Source of the DNA: Gammaproteobacteria bacterium
GTDB lineage: Bacteria; Pseudomonadota; Gammaproteobacteria; Chromatiales; Chromatiaceae
Assembly (NCBI GenBank): GCA_009908845.1
Contig: JAAAOQ010000256.1
Location: forward strand, 1-35,008
DNA: 35,008 nt
Direction: 5' to 3'
A program made the position numbers and the translations under genes. This document shows, in pieces, positions 18,333 to 25,924 of this stretch (positions are counted from its first letter, which is position 1; every line of letters begins with the position of its first letter). A model generated the notes under the pieces. That model saw nothing but the letters and a program-made list of their open reading frames with translations. It did not search any database and had not been told where the DNA came from.

Positions 18333-18893
18333 ATGAACAAGATGACCGACGAAGAGTACCGAGCGATTGCGGCGCGCAGCGAGCGCCTGGTGTCCGGTGG
18401 CGAGGTCGAGGCCGCACTCGGGCGCATGAGCGAATCGATCGATGCGCTCCTGGGCGGCAAGGACCCGGTCGTGCTCAGCGTGATGACTGGCGGGATCGTC
18501 GTGACCGGGTTGTTGCTGCCCCGGTTGGATTTCGCGTTGCGTCTCGACTACGTGCACGCCACCCGCTACCGCGGTGCAACGAGCGGCGGCCAAATCGAAT
18601 GGCGCCATCGACCAACGGAGGCTGTCCGCGACGAGCACGTGCTCGTGGTCGATGACATCTTCGATGAAGGCCTGACGATGGAGGCAATCGTGAATGCCTG
18701 CTACGAGGACGGGGCCGCGTCGGTCGTCAGTGCCGTGCTGGTCGAGAAGACGCGGCAGCGGCAATGTGACTACCGCCCCGATGTAATCGGCCTCCAGGTG
18801 CCGGATCGTTATGTGATGGGATACGGCCTCGACTACAAGAGCTATTTCCGGAACGCTGACGGCATCCTCGCGGCGAGCGATCAGGACGTTTGA
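18333..18893 (+). CDS. hpt: Hypoxanthine-guanine phosphoribosyltransferase
   Basis: 186 residues. The PRPP-binding loop VLVVDDIFDEGLTM is at 103-116. The upstream LSVMTGGIVVTGLLLPRLDF and DYVHATRYRG and the downstream VPDRYVMGYGLDYKSYFRN (purine-binding aromatic region) match the hypoxanthine/guanine branch of type I phosphoribosyltransferases. It converts hypoxanthine or guanine plus PRPP to IMP or GMP. ATG 18333 lies eight bases after GAGGAG. Methylthioinosine phosphorylase, which releases hypoxanthine, is encoded 960 bases downstream, giving a plausible salvage pair. Confidence 0.92.
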   Translation: MNKMTDEEYRAIAARSERLVSGGEVEAALGRMSESIDALLGGKDPVVLSVMTGGIVVTGLLLPRLDFALRLDYVHATRYRGATSGGQIEWRHRPTEAVRDEHVLVVDDIFDEGLTMEAIVNACYEDGAASVVSAVLVEKTRQRQCDYRPDVIGLQVPDRYVMGYGLDYKSYFRNADGILAASDQDV

Positions 18894-18990
18894 GACGAGC
18901 GGCGCGTCTGCGCGAACAGCCGCCGAGCCGTGCTCGGATCGCCGTATGGCGGTCTCGCCCAAGCAAGAGTTCAGCTCTGCAAAAAGCTAA

Positions 18991-19035
18991 TATAATGAAG
19001 GGCTTGTTGACAATGTTCCGGCAATGGGCTACACA
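18991..19035 (+). promoter_or_regulatory. Promoter-like sequences upstream of the hemerythrin-like gene
   Basis: A perfect -10 hexamer TATAAT occurs at 18991-18996 without a good -35. Just downstream, TTGACA (19007-19012) and TACACA (19030-19035) are spaced 17 bases apart. Either could drive the gene starting at 19179. Confidence 0.5.
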
Positions 19036-19178
19036 AGCATTAGGCGGACGAGGGCGCTAATTGACGCTTCGCTGGGACGCGCCGCCCGATCAAGAAGACG
19101 CTCGCGCTCGCCTGGCATGATGCAGTAGCTTGGACAGGCGCGCTTCTGGGCGTTCCCACGAGAACGAGGAGGATGCTT

Positions 19179-19622
19179 ATGCAGACGCTGGACGGCTACC
19201 GCAGTAGTCATGCAGAGCTGCGCCAGATGATCGACGATCTGCGCCAGCTTATCGTGCCCGAGCAGCTGAGGATTCGGCCCAACGCGAAGACCGCTTATCA
19301 GCTGCTCTGTGATCTGGCGCAAAAGGTCAAGCTTCATCTCGCCGAAGAGGACAAGCAGCTCTACCCGAACCTGCTGATCCATGAAGACCCTAAGGTCAAG
19401 TCGATCGCATGGGGCTTCATCAGCGGTGAAAAGCCATTACGGCGCAGCTTCGACGAATACTACAAGCGCTGGCTGAAGAACTGCGATTTCAACTTCACCG
19501 ACGAGTTCCTCGAAGAGACGCACGAGATCTTCGATATGCTCAGTTATCGGATCGATCGCGAAGAGCAGGTCCTGTTCCCAAAGCTGCTCGAGATCGGGAT
19601 CTTTGCCGAGCAACGGTTCTAA
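19179..19622 (+). CDS. Hemerythrin/HHE-like domain protein
   Basis: 147 residues, all-helical, with the HHE cation-binding pattern: His in SSHAELRQ, His and Glu in LHLAEEDKQLYPNL, His in ETHEIFDML and Glu in DREEQVLFPKL. The family binds a non-haem di-iron site and is linked to oxygen, nitric-oxide or redox sensing or iron handling. At the final position, where a His normally precedes EE..LFP, there is Arg (YRIDREEQ), so the site may be altered. ATG 19179 is preferred over ATG 19173 because GAGGAGG (19166-19172) would directly touch the latter. The repeat at 19620 begins at its stop codon. Confidence 0.82.
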   Translation: MQTLDGYRSSHAELRQMIDDLRQLIVPEQLRIRPNAKTAYQLLCDLAQKVKLHLAEEDKQLYPNLLIHEDPKVKSIAWGFISGEKPLRRSFDEYYKRWLKNCDFNFTDEFLEETHEIFDMLSYRIDREEQVLFPKLLEIGIFAEQRF

Positions 19623-19700
19623 GAAGCCCTAACAGAATGCGCTCTACGGCCTAGCAAATCAGCAGCTTGTGCAGGCTAGCCAGGCATTTTGATAGGGCCC
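19620..19700 (+). repeat. Dispersed repeat family 1, copy 2
   Basis: Ungapped partner of 1540-1620 (about 64 of 81 bases identical). It begins with the stop codon of the hemerythrin-like gene, so the conserved opening TAAGAAGCCCTAACAG both ends the gene and starts the element. Confidence 0.65.
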
Positions 19701-19748
19701 CCTAAGCCGTTCGCGCCGCCCAATCCTGGCACGGTTCTCCGCGCCGCG

Positions 19749-19771
19749 AGCAACCGGCAAGGCCGGTTGCT
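19749..19771 (+). terminator. Perfect 10-bp hairpin between the hemerythrin-like and phosphorylase genes
   Basis: AGCAACCGGC (19749-19758) pairs exactly with GCCGGTTGCT (19762-19771) around a 3-base AAG loop. No T run follows on the plus strand. It may be a terminator or an RNA-processing structure. Confidence 0.45.
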
Positions 19772-19853
19772 AGGCCGGCCGGTGCAGGCATGAGTATTCA
19801 AGCCTCGCTTCGCTCCAGTACAATGCAGCCCTTGCATTCGAGGAGCGGTATCC

Positions 19854-20606
19854 ATGTCAGCGTTGGCCATCATTGGGGGTTCCGGCTTCGGGGCCTTACC
19901 GGAGCTCGAAGAGCGTGAACGTCATCAGGTCGAAACGCGGTATGGCCTGACCTCAGCGCCCTTGATCGAAGGTGCGTTGGCTGGCTTGCCGGTCTGGTTC
20001 TTGGCGCGCCATGGGGCTGAGCATCAAGTCCCACCTCACCGGATCAATTATCGGGCGAATATCCAGGCCCTGGCCGACGCCGGCTGCAGATCGATTGTTG
20101 CCCTGGGCGCTGTTGGCGGATTACACCCTTCCTGCGCGCCCGGGACGCTTTGCGTTCCGGATCAACTCGTCGACTACACCTGGGGTCGCGCTCAGACCTT
20201 CTTCGATGGCGAGCTCGACGGCGTGGACCATGTCGATTTCTCGTCTCCGTACAGCGAGCCGCTAAGGCAGGAGCTCCTTGCTGCCGCGCGAGCCAATGAT
20301 CAGCCGCTCCGCGATGGCGGTACCTACGGGGTGACCCAGGGCCCCCGTCTCGAGACGGCCGCCGAGATCCGACGAATGGGTCGTGACGGTTGCGATATCG
20401 TTGGTATGACGGCCATGCCCGAGGCGGGGCTTGCCCGTGAACGCGGTATCGCTTACGCCACGCTTGCCTTCGTCGTCAACTGGGGTGCAGGCCTGTCCGA
20501 GCAGGCACTGACGATGCAAGCGATCAACGCGCAGATTGCGCGTTGTGCTGAAGACATCCAGCGTTTGCTGCTAGCCGTTGCCCAAAAACGAGCCGAGCGG
20601 CGCTAG
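19854..20606 (+). CDS. S-methyl-5'-thioinosine phosphorylase (MTAP/PNP family)
   Basis: 250 residues of the purine-nucleoside/MTA phosphorylase family. Seen: IIGGSGFG (phosphate loop) at 6-13, ARHGAEHQVPPHRINYRANI, ALGAVGGL, GTYGVTQGPRLETAAEI and VGMTAMPEAGLARE. In MTA phosphorylases the last segment usually reads NMTTVPE-like and the GPR motif differs; the pattern here is that of the methylthioinosine phosphorylase studied in Pseudomonas (PA3004), which acts after MTA deamination and releases hypoxanthine. Specificity is therefore inferred. GAGGAG at 19840-19845 supports the start; TACAAT at 19819-19824 is a possible -10. hpt and nagZ upstream give a coherent salvage neighbourhood. Confidence 0.87.
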   Translation: MSALAIIGGSGFGALPELEERERHQVETRYGLTSAPLIEGALAGLPVWFLARHGAEHQVPPHRINYRANIQALADAGCRSIVALGAVGGLHPSCAPGTLCVPDQLVDYTWGRAQTFFDGELDGVDHVDFSSPYSEPLRQELLAAARANDQPLRDGGTYGVTQGPRLETAAEIRRMGRDGCDIVGMTAMPEAGLARERGIAYATLAFVVNWGAGLSEQALTMQAINAQIARCAEDIQRLLLAVAQKRAERR

Positions 20607-20678
20607 ATTCCGATATTCTCTCTACACCAAGCCCAGCGAAACCAAGCCCAACGAAGAACGACCCGCGGAGAATCGACC

Positions 20679-21542
20679 ATGGCTGACGACCAGGAGCAAA
20701 CGAACACCAGGATGGGCTTCCTCCCTAAGCTCGTCCTTTGGAGCCTCGTGCTCCTTTTTGGATTTCTTTACCTGGGCTCGCTCGAACGCGAGAGCGGCGA
20801 TCCCCTGGTGCCCTTCACGATGGGCGGTAATCAGGGGTCCCAGGGGCCTGCAGAAGCATCAGGGCCTGCAGAAGCATCCGGCGGTGCTGGGGCCGCCTCT
20901 AGTGCCCAGCCGGGGGAGCAGACTGCAAGCGTTCCGAGCGTCCCGGCGAAGGCGGCAAGTGCTGAGGCTGATACGGCACAGCAGTCCTCGGCCAAGGTCG
21001 CCGATGCATCGACAGCCGATGCATCGATACAGGCCACTGCAAAGTCGTCATCCGGAAGCGCTATTGGCCAAGAGCAAGACAGCGATGTCAGCAAAGAGGA
21101 GGCTGAAGCCTTCGCCCAGGCGGTGATGAAGAAGCAGTCTGGTGGCGAGGCGTCGACCAAGACCGCGACCACTTCCGTCGAAGACGGGGCGCCAGTGGCA
21201 GAGGCCGCAGCGGCAGAAGAGGACGCGCCGGCCTCGACAGGCTCTTCTGCGGCGACCGCTCAGGCTGCGGCTGCCAAACAAGCCGCTGACAGCCGCCAGG
21301 ACTGGGTCGCGCAGCGCCGCGCAGAGATGGAAGCCTATTATGCGCAACGACGTCGTCAGGCCGAGGCGTTTGCGCGCGAGCGCTGGCAGGCCATGCAGCG
21401 CATGGTTCCCGGCGGCGGACCCATGGGCGGACCAGGTATGTTGCCACCGCCGTCGCCTTATGCGGCTCATCGCCCCTGGGCTGGACCGACCTTCCCGGGC
21501 GGCTATCCGGCAGCACCAGCGGCGGTACCGGAGCCGCGCTAG
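20679..21542 (+). CDS. Membrane-anchored Ala-rich protein of unknown function
   Basis: 287 residues. A short charged N-terminus precedes one membrane helix (about residues 13-33), then a long low-complexity Ala/Ser/Glu/Gln-rich region with GPAEAS repeats, then a charged helical stretch rich in Arg, Gln and Glu (DWVAQRRAEMEAYYAQRRRQ) and a Gly/Pro-rich tail. The layout is that of a type II anchored protein with a disordered spacer and a short C-terminal module; no enzyme motif is seen. The DNA holds two tandem repeats: an 18-base unit at 20844-20879 and a 15-base unit at 21000-21029. It follows the phosphorylase by 72 bases. I do not recognise the family. Confidence 0.75.
   Translation: MADDQEQTNTRMGFLPKLVLWSLVLLFGFLYLGSLERESGDPLVPFTMGGNQGSQGPAEASGPAEASGGAGAASSAQPGEQTASVPSVPAKAASAEADTAQQSSAKVADASTADASIQATAKSSSGSAIGQEQDSDVSKEEAEAFAQAVMKKQSGGEASTKTATTSVEDGAPVAEAAAAEEDAPASTGSSAATAQAAAAKQAADSRQDWVAQRRAEMEAYYAQRRRQAEAFARERWQAMQRMVPGGGPMGGPGMLPPPSPYAAHRPWAGPTFPGGYPAAPAAVPEPR
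20844..20879 (+). repeat. Two tandem 18-base units within the Ala-rich gene
   Basis: GGGCCTGCAGAAGCATCA is repeated with one change, encoding GPAEAS twice. In-frame units like this allow length variation by slippage without frame loss. Confidence 0.8.
21000..21029 (+). repeat. Two tandem 15-base units within the Ala-rich gene
   Basis: GCCGATGCATCGACA is followed by a copy with one difference, encoding ADAST/ADASI. Like the 18-base pair upstream, it keeps the reading frame. Confidence 0.75.
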
Positions 21543-21598
21543 CTCGAGTTGGCCTCGTGTATGGGCGGCTGTTGCCGCCCTGTTTGCCTTTAGCGAAT

Positions 21599-22723
21599 CT
21601 ACTCCCAGCGAAACAGTCGGGCTGCAATAAGGGTCAAGATTGCGGCGATAGTCAGGAGCAGCGTCAGCTGCGGCAGGACGTCGAGTAGTCCGGCACCGTC
21701 GATCATCACCGCGCGTGCACCCTGCACCAGATAGCTCAGCGGCATCAGATAGGACACCGCCTGGGCGGCGGCACTGGCTCCTTCCATCGAAAACCAGACG
21801 CCCGAGAGTAACAGCATCGGCCAAGACAGCATGTTCAGCAGGCCATCGGCGAGCTCTTCGGTGCGAAGCCGCGATGCGACGATGAGTCCGAGGCTGATCA
21901 TGCAGAGCGCGCCAGCCGCATAGATCAGCGCCAGTGCGAGGTATGAGCCGCGCATCGGAAAATCGAGCAGTAATGCGGCCCCCGTATAGACGGCCAGGCT
22001 GGATGCGGCCACGACCAGCAGCCTAGACAGGATCTGGGCGATCAGGAACTCGAGCGCAGTCAGAGGGGTCGCCTTTAGCCGCCGCAGCACGCCGTTCTTG
22101 CGATAGCGCACCACGACCCAGCCGACACCCCAGAGGCTAGAGAACATCAGGTTCATCGCGAGCACGCCCGGTACCGCCCAGTCCGCATAGCTGAGGGCTT
22201 CGCCTTTTGCCGTCTTGCGCTCGATGTCGGCGGGCTTGGGCTTGTCTGCAAGCGCCATCGATCCCAGTAGGAGGCGCTCGGCGATCTCAGCGTTCGGCGA
22301 TTTGGGGTTGACCCAGTAGGTCCCGGCGCTCGGCATTTGCAGCAGCAGGTCCAGTTGGTGGCGCGCGACCTTGGCGATGCCAGCATCCAGGTCGGCCACC
22401 GGAATGAGCTGAACACCCGCAATGCCAAAGAGACCGTCGAGGTGCGCTGCCTCTGATGCTGACGCCGAGTCTGGGACGTCGACTAGCCCGATCTTCAAGA
22501 GTGGCTGCCCGCCGGAGCCGAAGATGAAGGCGAAGGCGACGATCATCAGCACCGGCATCAGGATGTTCCAGATCAAGCCGGCGGTGTCGCGATAGAATTC
22601 CCGGTTCCGAGCGGCGAAGATCGCTGCGATACGCTGCCAACTCAGGGTGGCGCGCGGCGCCTCAGGTGCATGGGCCCCTGGTGCATGGTCAGGCGCTTCG
22701 GCAGCGGCCCCTCGGGTTCGCAT
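21599..22723 (-). CDS. ABC-2 type transporter permease
   Basis: 374 residues. The N-terminal 35 residues are a charged Pro/Ala-rich extension. A first helix (LIWNILMPVLMIVAFAFIFG) is followed by a large extracytoplasmic domain of about 120 residues, then five helices in the ABC-2 pattern, including MNLMFSSLWGVGWVVVRYRKNGVLRRLKATPL (the conserved coupling segment) and MLSWPMLLLSGVWFSMEG. This is a YhhJ/NodJ-like exporter half; the substrate is unknown. Its start lies six bases after the stop of the ATPase gene, so the two are one operon. Confidence 0.9.
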   Translation of the reverse strand: MRTRGAAAEAPDHAPGAHAPEAPRATLSWQRIAAIFAARNREFYRDTAGLIWNILMPVLMIVAFAFIFGSGGQPLLKIGLVDVPDSASASEAAHLDGLFGIAGVQLIPVADLDAGIAKVARHQLDLLLQMPSAGTYWVNPKSPNAEIAERLLLGSMALADKPKPADIERKTAKGEALSYADWAVPGVLAMNLMFSSLWGVGWVVVRYRKNGVLRRLKATPLTALEFLIAQILSRLLVVAASSLAVYTGAALLLDFPMRGSYLALALIYAAGALCMISLGLIVASRLRTEELADGLLNMLSWPMLLLSGVWFSMEGASAAAQAVSYLMPLSYLVQGARAVMIDGAGLLDVLPQLTLLLTIAAILTLIAARLFRWE

Positions 22724-22729
22724 TGTGCG

Positions 22730-23614
22730 TCAGGCTCGCAGGTGGTGACCGGTGAGTTTCAGGAAGAGGTCCTCGAGGCTTGGCCGGTCGACCCGCAGAT
22801 CGATCAGGGACGTTCCTTGTCGCTCGAGCTGTTCGAGTGCATTGGCGACGTCGTCGACGTAGAGCTCGATCATCGTATCACGACGCTCGGCGTTGTCTGG
22901 TAGGGGGTGGTCCTTAGGCCAGGCGTGGACAGGCAGACGCAGTATCGCGGCTGGAAACTCCTCCTGGATCAACGTTCTCGGGTGGCCTTGAGTCAGGATA
23001 CGGCCCTGATCGACGATCGCGATCTCATCGCAGAGCCGTTCGGCCTCTTCCATATAGTGTGTGGTGAGCAGGATCGTCATCCCGCGTTCCCGGACCCGGT
23101 CGATCAGGGCCCAGAAGTTGCGGCGCGCCTGGGGGTCGAGCCCGGTGGTCGGCTCGTCCAGGAAGACCAAAACCGGCTCATTGACCAGCGCGATGGCGAG
23201 CAGCAGGCGCTGGCGTTGTCCTCCCGAGAGCTTGCGTGTGTCGCGATTCAGGATCGCGCGAAGATGGCAGAGCTCGATCAGCTCTTCGAGGTCCGCATGG
23301 CGCCGATAGAGGCGGGCGAACATCGTCAAGGCCTCGTGTACCCGTTGAAAGTCCTGTAATGCGGTGGCCTGAAACTGGATGCCGACCTGCTCGCGGAAAT
23401 CGCGATCGAGCGGTCGGCCGCGAAACAGGATCTGTCCGGCCGTTGGCGTTTGGATGCCTTCGAGCATCTCTAGTGTGGTGGTCTTGCCTGCGCCGTTGGG
23501 GCCGAGCAGGCCGAAGCATTGTCCTGGGCGGACACCGAGGCTGATGCCGTCGACGGCCCTGACGCCCGGGAATTGCTTCTCCAAGCCCTCTGCGGCGAGC
23601 AGGAACGGGGCCAT
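22730..23614 (-). CDS. ABC-2 type transporter ATP-binding protein
   Basis: 294 residues. Walker A GPNGAGKT at 38-45, signature LSGGQRQR from 129, Walker B VLVFLDEP at 148-155, and the H-loop LLTTHYMEEAE. The approximately 70 C-terminal residues past the ATPase core (IELYVDDVANALEQL, PSLEDLFLKLTG) are typical of drug/polysaccharide-type ABC-2 exporters. It powers the permease encoded immediately downstream. Substrate unknown. Upstream lies a copy of palindromic repeat family 2. Confidence 0.94.
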   Translation of the reverse strand: MAPFLLAAEGLEKQFPGVRAVDGISLGVRPGQCFGLLGPNGAGKTTTLEMLEGIQTPTAGQILFRGRPLDRDFREQVGIQFQATALQDFQRVHEALTMFARLYRRHADLEELIELCHLRAILNRDTRKLSGGQRQRLLLAIALVNEPVLVFLDEPTTGLDPQARRNFWALIDRVRERGMTILLTTHYMEEAERLCDEIAIVDQGRILTQGHPRTLIQEEFPAAILRLPVHAWPKDHPLPDNAERRDTMIELYVDDVANALEQLERQGTSLIDLRVDRPSLEDLFLKLTGHHLRA

Positions 23615-23680
23615 TATCCGATGAGTATAGGTGTGCGGTTAGCGTTGCTTCGGGACTGTCCAGAAATCACTGCTCGATTT

Positions 23681-23740
23681 CGGAGCGACCGGTCGCGGCA
23701 GCTTCGGGACGCAAATGATGAACAATTCCTTAGCGGAGCT
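23681..23740 (+). repeat. Dispersed palindromic repeat family 2, copy 2
   Basis: Partner of 13401-13460, with the same GCGACCGGTCGC core and GCTTCGGG extension. GCTTCGGGAC also occurs on its own 54 bases earlier (23647). The element sits upstream of the ABC ATPase gene and downstream of the DUF2892 gene, both on the minus strand. Confidence 0.6.
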
Positions 23741-23798
23741 GCCATGGAGGCGGGTGCGCACCGAAGGCGACGAATACCGGTGCGGCGGGGTGACTTGC

Positions 23799-23831
23799 GC
23801 CGCTGCGACGGCTTGTGCCCGTCGCAGCGGC
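23799..23831 (-). terminator. Perfect 13-bp inverted repeat downstream of the DUF2892 gene
   Basis: GCCGCTGCGACGG (23799-23811) and CCGTCGCAGCGGC (23819-23831) form a perfect stem with a 7-base loop. It starts 11 bases past the minus-strand stop at 23842. No T run is present in that direction, so termination is likely but not certain. Confidence 0.55.
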
Positions 23832-23841
23832 CGGTCGACAT

Positions 23842-24042
23842 TTACTTCTTGTCGTTCTCGGTCGTATTGATACCCAGCGGCAGATAGGCAGCGCAACTAC
23901 CGAAGTAGGCGGTGCCGAGAAGGATCAGTCCGATCAGTGCCGGCCACCAGGTACCGGTGATGATGGCAAAGAGGACGAGGACGCCTGCCGCAGCGTAGCG
24001 GATGTTGCGGTCCTTCTGGCCAACATTCTTGACGAGATTCAT
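23842..24042 (-). CDS. Small DUF2892 (YgaP-like) membrane protein
   Basis: 66 residues. The start MNLVKNVGQKDRNIRYAAAG and two membrane helices (VLVLFAIITGTWWPALIGLILLG region), then FGSCAAYLPLGINT, match the DUF2892 family, which also forms the membrane part of the rhodanese YgaP. In sulfur bacteria such small proteins are often near sulfurtransferases, but here the neighbours are an ABC exporter and a protease. ATG 24042 follows a GGAG on the minus strand; the open frame extends further upstream to 24174 but without conserved sequence. Confidence 0.88.
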   Translation of the reverse strand: MNLVKNVGQKDRNIRYAAAGVLVLFAIITGTWWPALIGLILLGTAYFGSCAAYLPLGINTTENDKK

Positions 24043-24376
24043 GGATGCGCTCCGTAGTGGATTGAGTTGCGATAAGTAGCACTTGCAGTGTAAGCCGATG
24101 GCGCAGGATGTGCCACGGCTGTCGGTGCATGGCTGGGGTGGCGGACGGGGATGCTGGCTCAGGCTCTCCCGCATCTGGACCGATGCCGAATGCCATGCCG
24201 GTGGCGATGCAGTCCTTCCCCATGAAGGCTGACTGCTGACCGTAGAGTATAGGCCGAAGCGCAGTCAGGTGACCTTGCGTTTGGACAATCCGCGGGCCTG
24301 TGTTTCTCCGTTAGAGTCGGTATGCTGACAAGCCATTGCTGTCGTCGTAAACCCGCAAGCGCTTGGTCTTGGTCTC
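24043..24376. other. Divergent intergenic stretch of 334 bases
   Basis: It separates the DUF2892 gene and the HtrA-type protease gene. I see no gene, RNA or strong promoter; both upstream regions must lie here. Confidence 0.4.
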
Positions 24377-25507
24377 ATGCACGGATTTCAGCTCTCGCGC
24401 GCCTTGTTCTGGGCGGTTATTGCCTTTCTAGCCGTGCTGGCCTTCCGGCCTTGGCTAGAGGTCTGGCTGATCGAACGCCAGGCTGAGCCAAGGCCGGTGC
24501 TCGCGCGGGGGGAACTGGCGGCCGACGAGCGTTCTACGATCGAGATCTTCGAGTCGGTGAGCCCTTCGGTCGTCTACATCACGACGACTGAACAGCTCGT
24601 GAACCCTTGGACGCGCAACCTGACCGAGGTGCGGCGGGGGACGGGCTCCGGCTTCGTCTGGGACAATCAGCGACATATCGTTACGAATTGGCACGTCGTC
24701 GCCGATGCCAGCGCGGCCTGGGTCCGGCTCGCCGATCAGCGCAGCTACCGCGCTGAGCTCGTTGGCAAGAGCCCGGAGCACGACCTGGCTGTGCTGCGGA
24801 TCGGGGGGGCTTGGCAACCCCCGAAACCCGTCCCCTTGGGGAGCAGCGCCGATCTGCAGGTCGGGCAGAAGGTGTTTGCGATCGGTAACCCGTTCGGGTT
24901 CGATTACAGTCTGACGACGGGGGTCGTCTCGGCGCTGGACCGCACGATCTACAACGAGCGGTCGGGCGAGGTGCGCGGGTTGATTCAGACCGATGCGGCG
25001 ATCAATCCAGGCAATTCGGGAGGGCCATTGATCGATAGCGCCGGCCGTTTGATTGGGATCAACACGGCAATCTTCAGCACATCCGGCACCTTCAGCGGGA
25101 TCGGGTTCGCGGTGCCGGTGGACATCATCAACCGGGTGGTGCCGCAGCTGATCGCGCGCGGTCGCTATGTCCGCCCGCGGATCGGGATCTCAGGTGACGA
25201 TGCCATCGGTGGGCCGATCCTCAAGCAGCTTGGCGTCGACGAAGGGGTCTTGGTGCTCGGGGTGGGGCCTGGCTCGCCGGCCGAGGCCGCCGGCCTCGTC
25301 GGCACGCGGGTCAATGCCGCGGGCGAGGTCATTCCAGGGGACGTCATCCTGAGTGTGGACGACCACCGGGTGGCCGAGATGGACGACCTGATCGACGTGC
25401 TGGAACGCTACCAGATTGGCGATCAGGTCAGGCTGACACTCCTGCGCAACGGCCGCCGTGCTGAAGTTCAGCTCAGTCTTGGCGGCGAAGCGGTGCGGTT
25501 GGACTGA
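24377..25507 (+). CDS. HtrA-family serine protease, DegS/DegQ-like with one PDZ
   Basis: 376 residues. One N-terminal hydrophobic segment (about 8-24) with no obvious cleavage site suggests a membrane anchor, as in DegS. The trypsin-like triad is His106 (TNWHVVAD), Asp136 (EHDLAVLRI) and Ser214 (NPGNSGGPL). A single PDZ domain follows (GVLVLGVGPGSPAEAAGL ... GDVILSVDDHRVAEMDDL). The length and single PDZ favour DegS, the site-1 protease that triggers the sigma-E envelope stress response, but a DegQ-type quality-control role is possible; no rse/rpoE genes lie nearby. A TGCCCC/GGGGCA hairpin follows. Confidence 0.92.
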   Translation: MHGFQLSRALFWAVIAFLAVLAFRPWLEVWLIERQAEPRPVLARGELAADERSTIEIFESVSPSVVYITTTEQLVNPWTRNLTEVRRGTGSGFVWDNQRHIVTNWHVVADASAAWVRLADQRSYRAELVGKSPEHDLAVLRIGGAWQPPKPVPLGSSADLQVGQKVFAIGNPFGFDYSLTTGVVSALDRTIYNERSGEVRGLIQTDAAINPGNSGGPLIDSAGRLIGINTAIFSTSGTFSGIGFAVPVDIINRVVPQLIARGRYVRPRIGISGDDAIGGPILKQLGVDEGVLVLGVGPGSPAEAAGLVGTRVNAAGEVIPGDVILSVDDHRVAEMDDLIDVLERYQIGDQVRLTLLRNGRRAEVQLSLGGEAVRLD

Positions 25508-25544
25508 GCGTCGCAACCGCGGCCCATGCCGACCTGGCCGCTGC

Positions 25545-25560
25545 TGCCCCGATTGGGGCA
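25545..25560 (+). terminator. Hairpin between convergent protease and FmdB-like genes
   Basis: TGCCCC (25545-25550) and GGGGCA (25555-25560) with a GATT loop. It lies between two convergent genes, so it could end transcription from both sides, but it lacks a T tract. Confidence 0.4.
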
Positions 25561-25587
25561 AGGCTAGGGCGGCAAAGGCGGCCTTAT

Positions 25588-25851
25588 CTAGTCGAGGCCG
25601 CAGACACCGGTTGGGCAGCAGCCACCCGTGCCGCAGGCCGGCGCTGGAGCGGCGCCGCTGCCGAGGGCGTCGCTGGAGATCAGGTGACCCCCGGTGGCCA
25701 TTCGCGTGACCGGACTAGAGGCCGGGGTGTCACCGCAAGGCATCTGGGCGCGCTCACAAAGCTCTCCCCAGGTGCTGATGGTCTCGCTCATTCGGTGATT
25801 CACCTCGACGACGCGGCCATTGGCATCGCAGCGATAATCGTAGGTAGGCAT
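25588..25851 (-). CDS. FmdB-type zinc-ribbon-like small protein with altered first CxxC
   Basis: 87 residues. The N-terminus MPTYDYRC resembles the FmdB/CxxC_CxxC_SSSS small-ribbon family, which normally continues CxxC with a second pair near residue 30. Here the first pair reads CDANG, so only one Cys remains, while the middle has CERAQMPCG. The C-terminus is Cys-rich with CGTGGCCPTGVCG. Metal binding may have moved to the new Cys set, or the N-terminal ribbon may be degenerate. Members of the family are poorly characterised. It is convergent with the protease and ends 73 bases before the TlpA-like gene's stop on the same strand. Confidence 0.75.
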   Translation of the reverse strand: MPTYDYRCDANGRVVEVNHRMSETISTWGELCERAQMPCGDTPASSPVTRMATGGHLISSDALGSGAAPAPACGTGGCCPTGVCGLD

Positions 25852-25924
25852 CGGTGCTTCTCCTTATATCGATGGTTACTGATATCGGCGCAATTATAGC
25901 AACTAAGGTGCCGTCCTCGGGCCA

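Noticed and set aside
18099-18336. Short frames on both strands before hpt
   Set aside because: No motifs, no ribosome binding sites at suitable distances, composition unlike the neighbouring genes.
20844-21029. Repeats that might indicate a CRISPR or VNTR array
   Set aside because: Only two copies of each unit, in frame within a coding low-complexity region, with no spacers.
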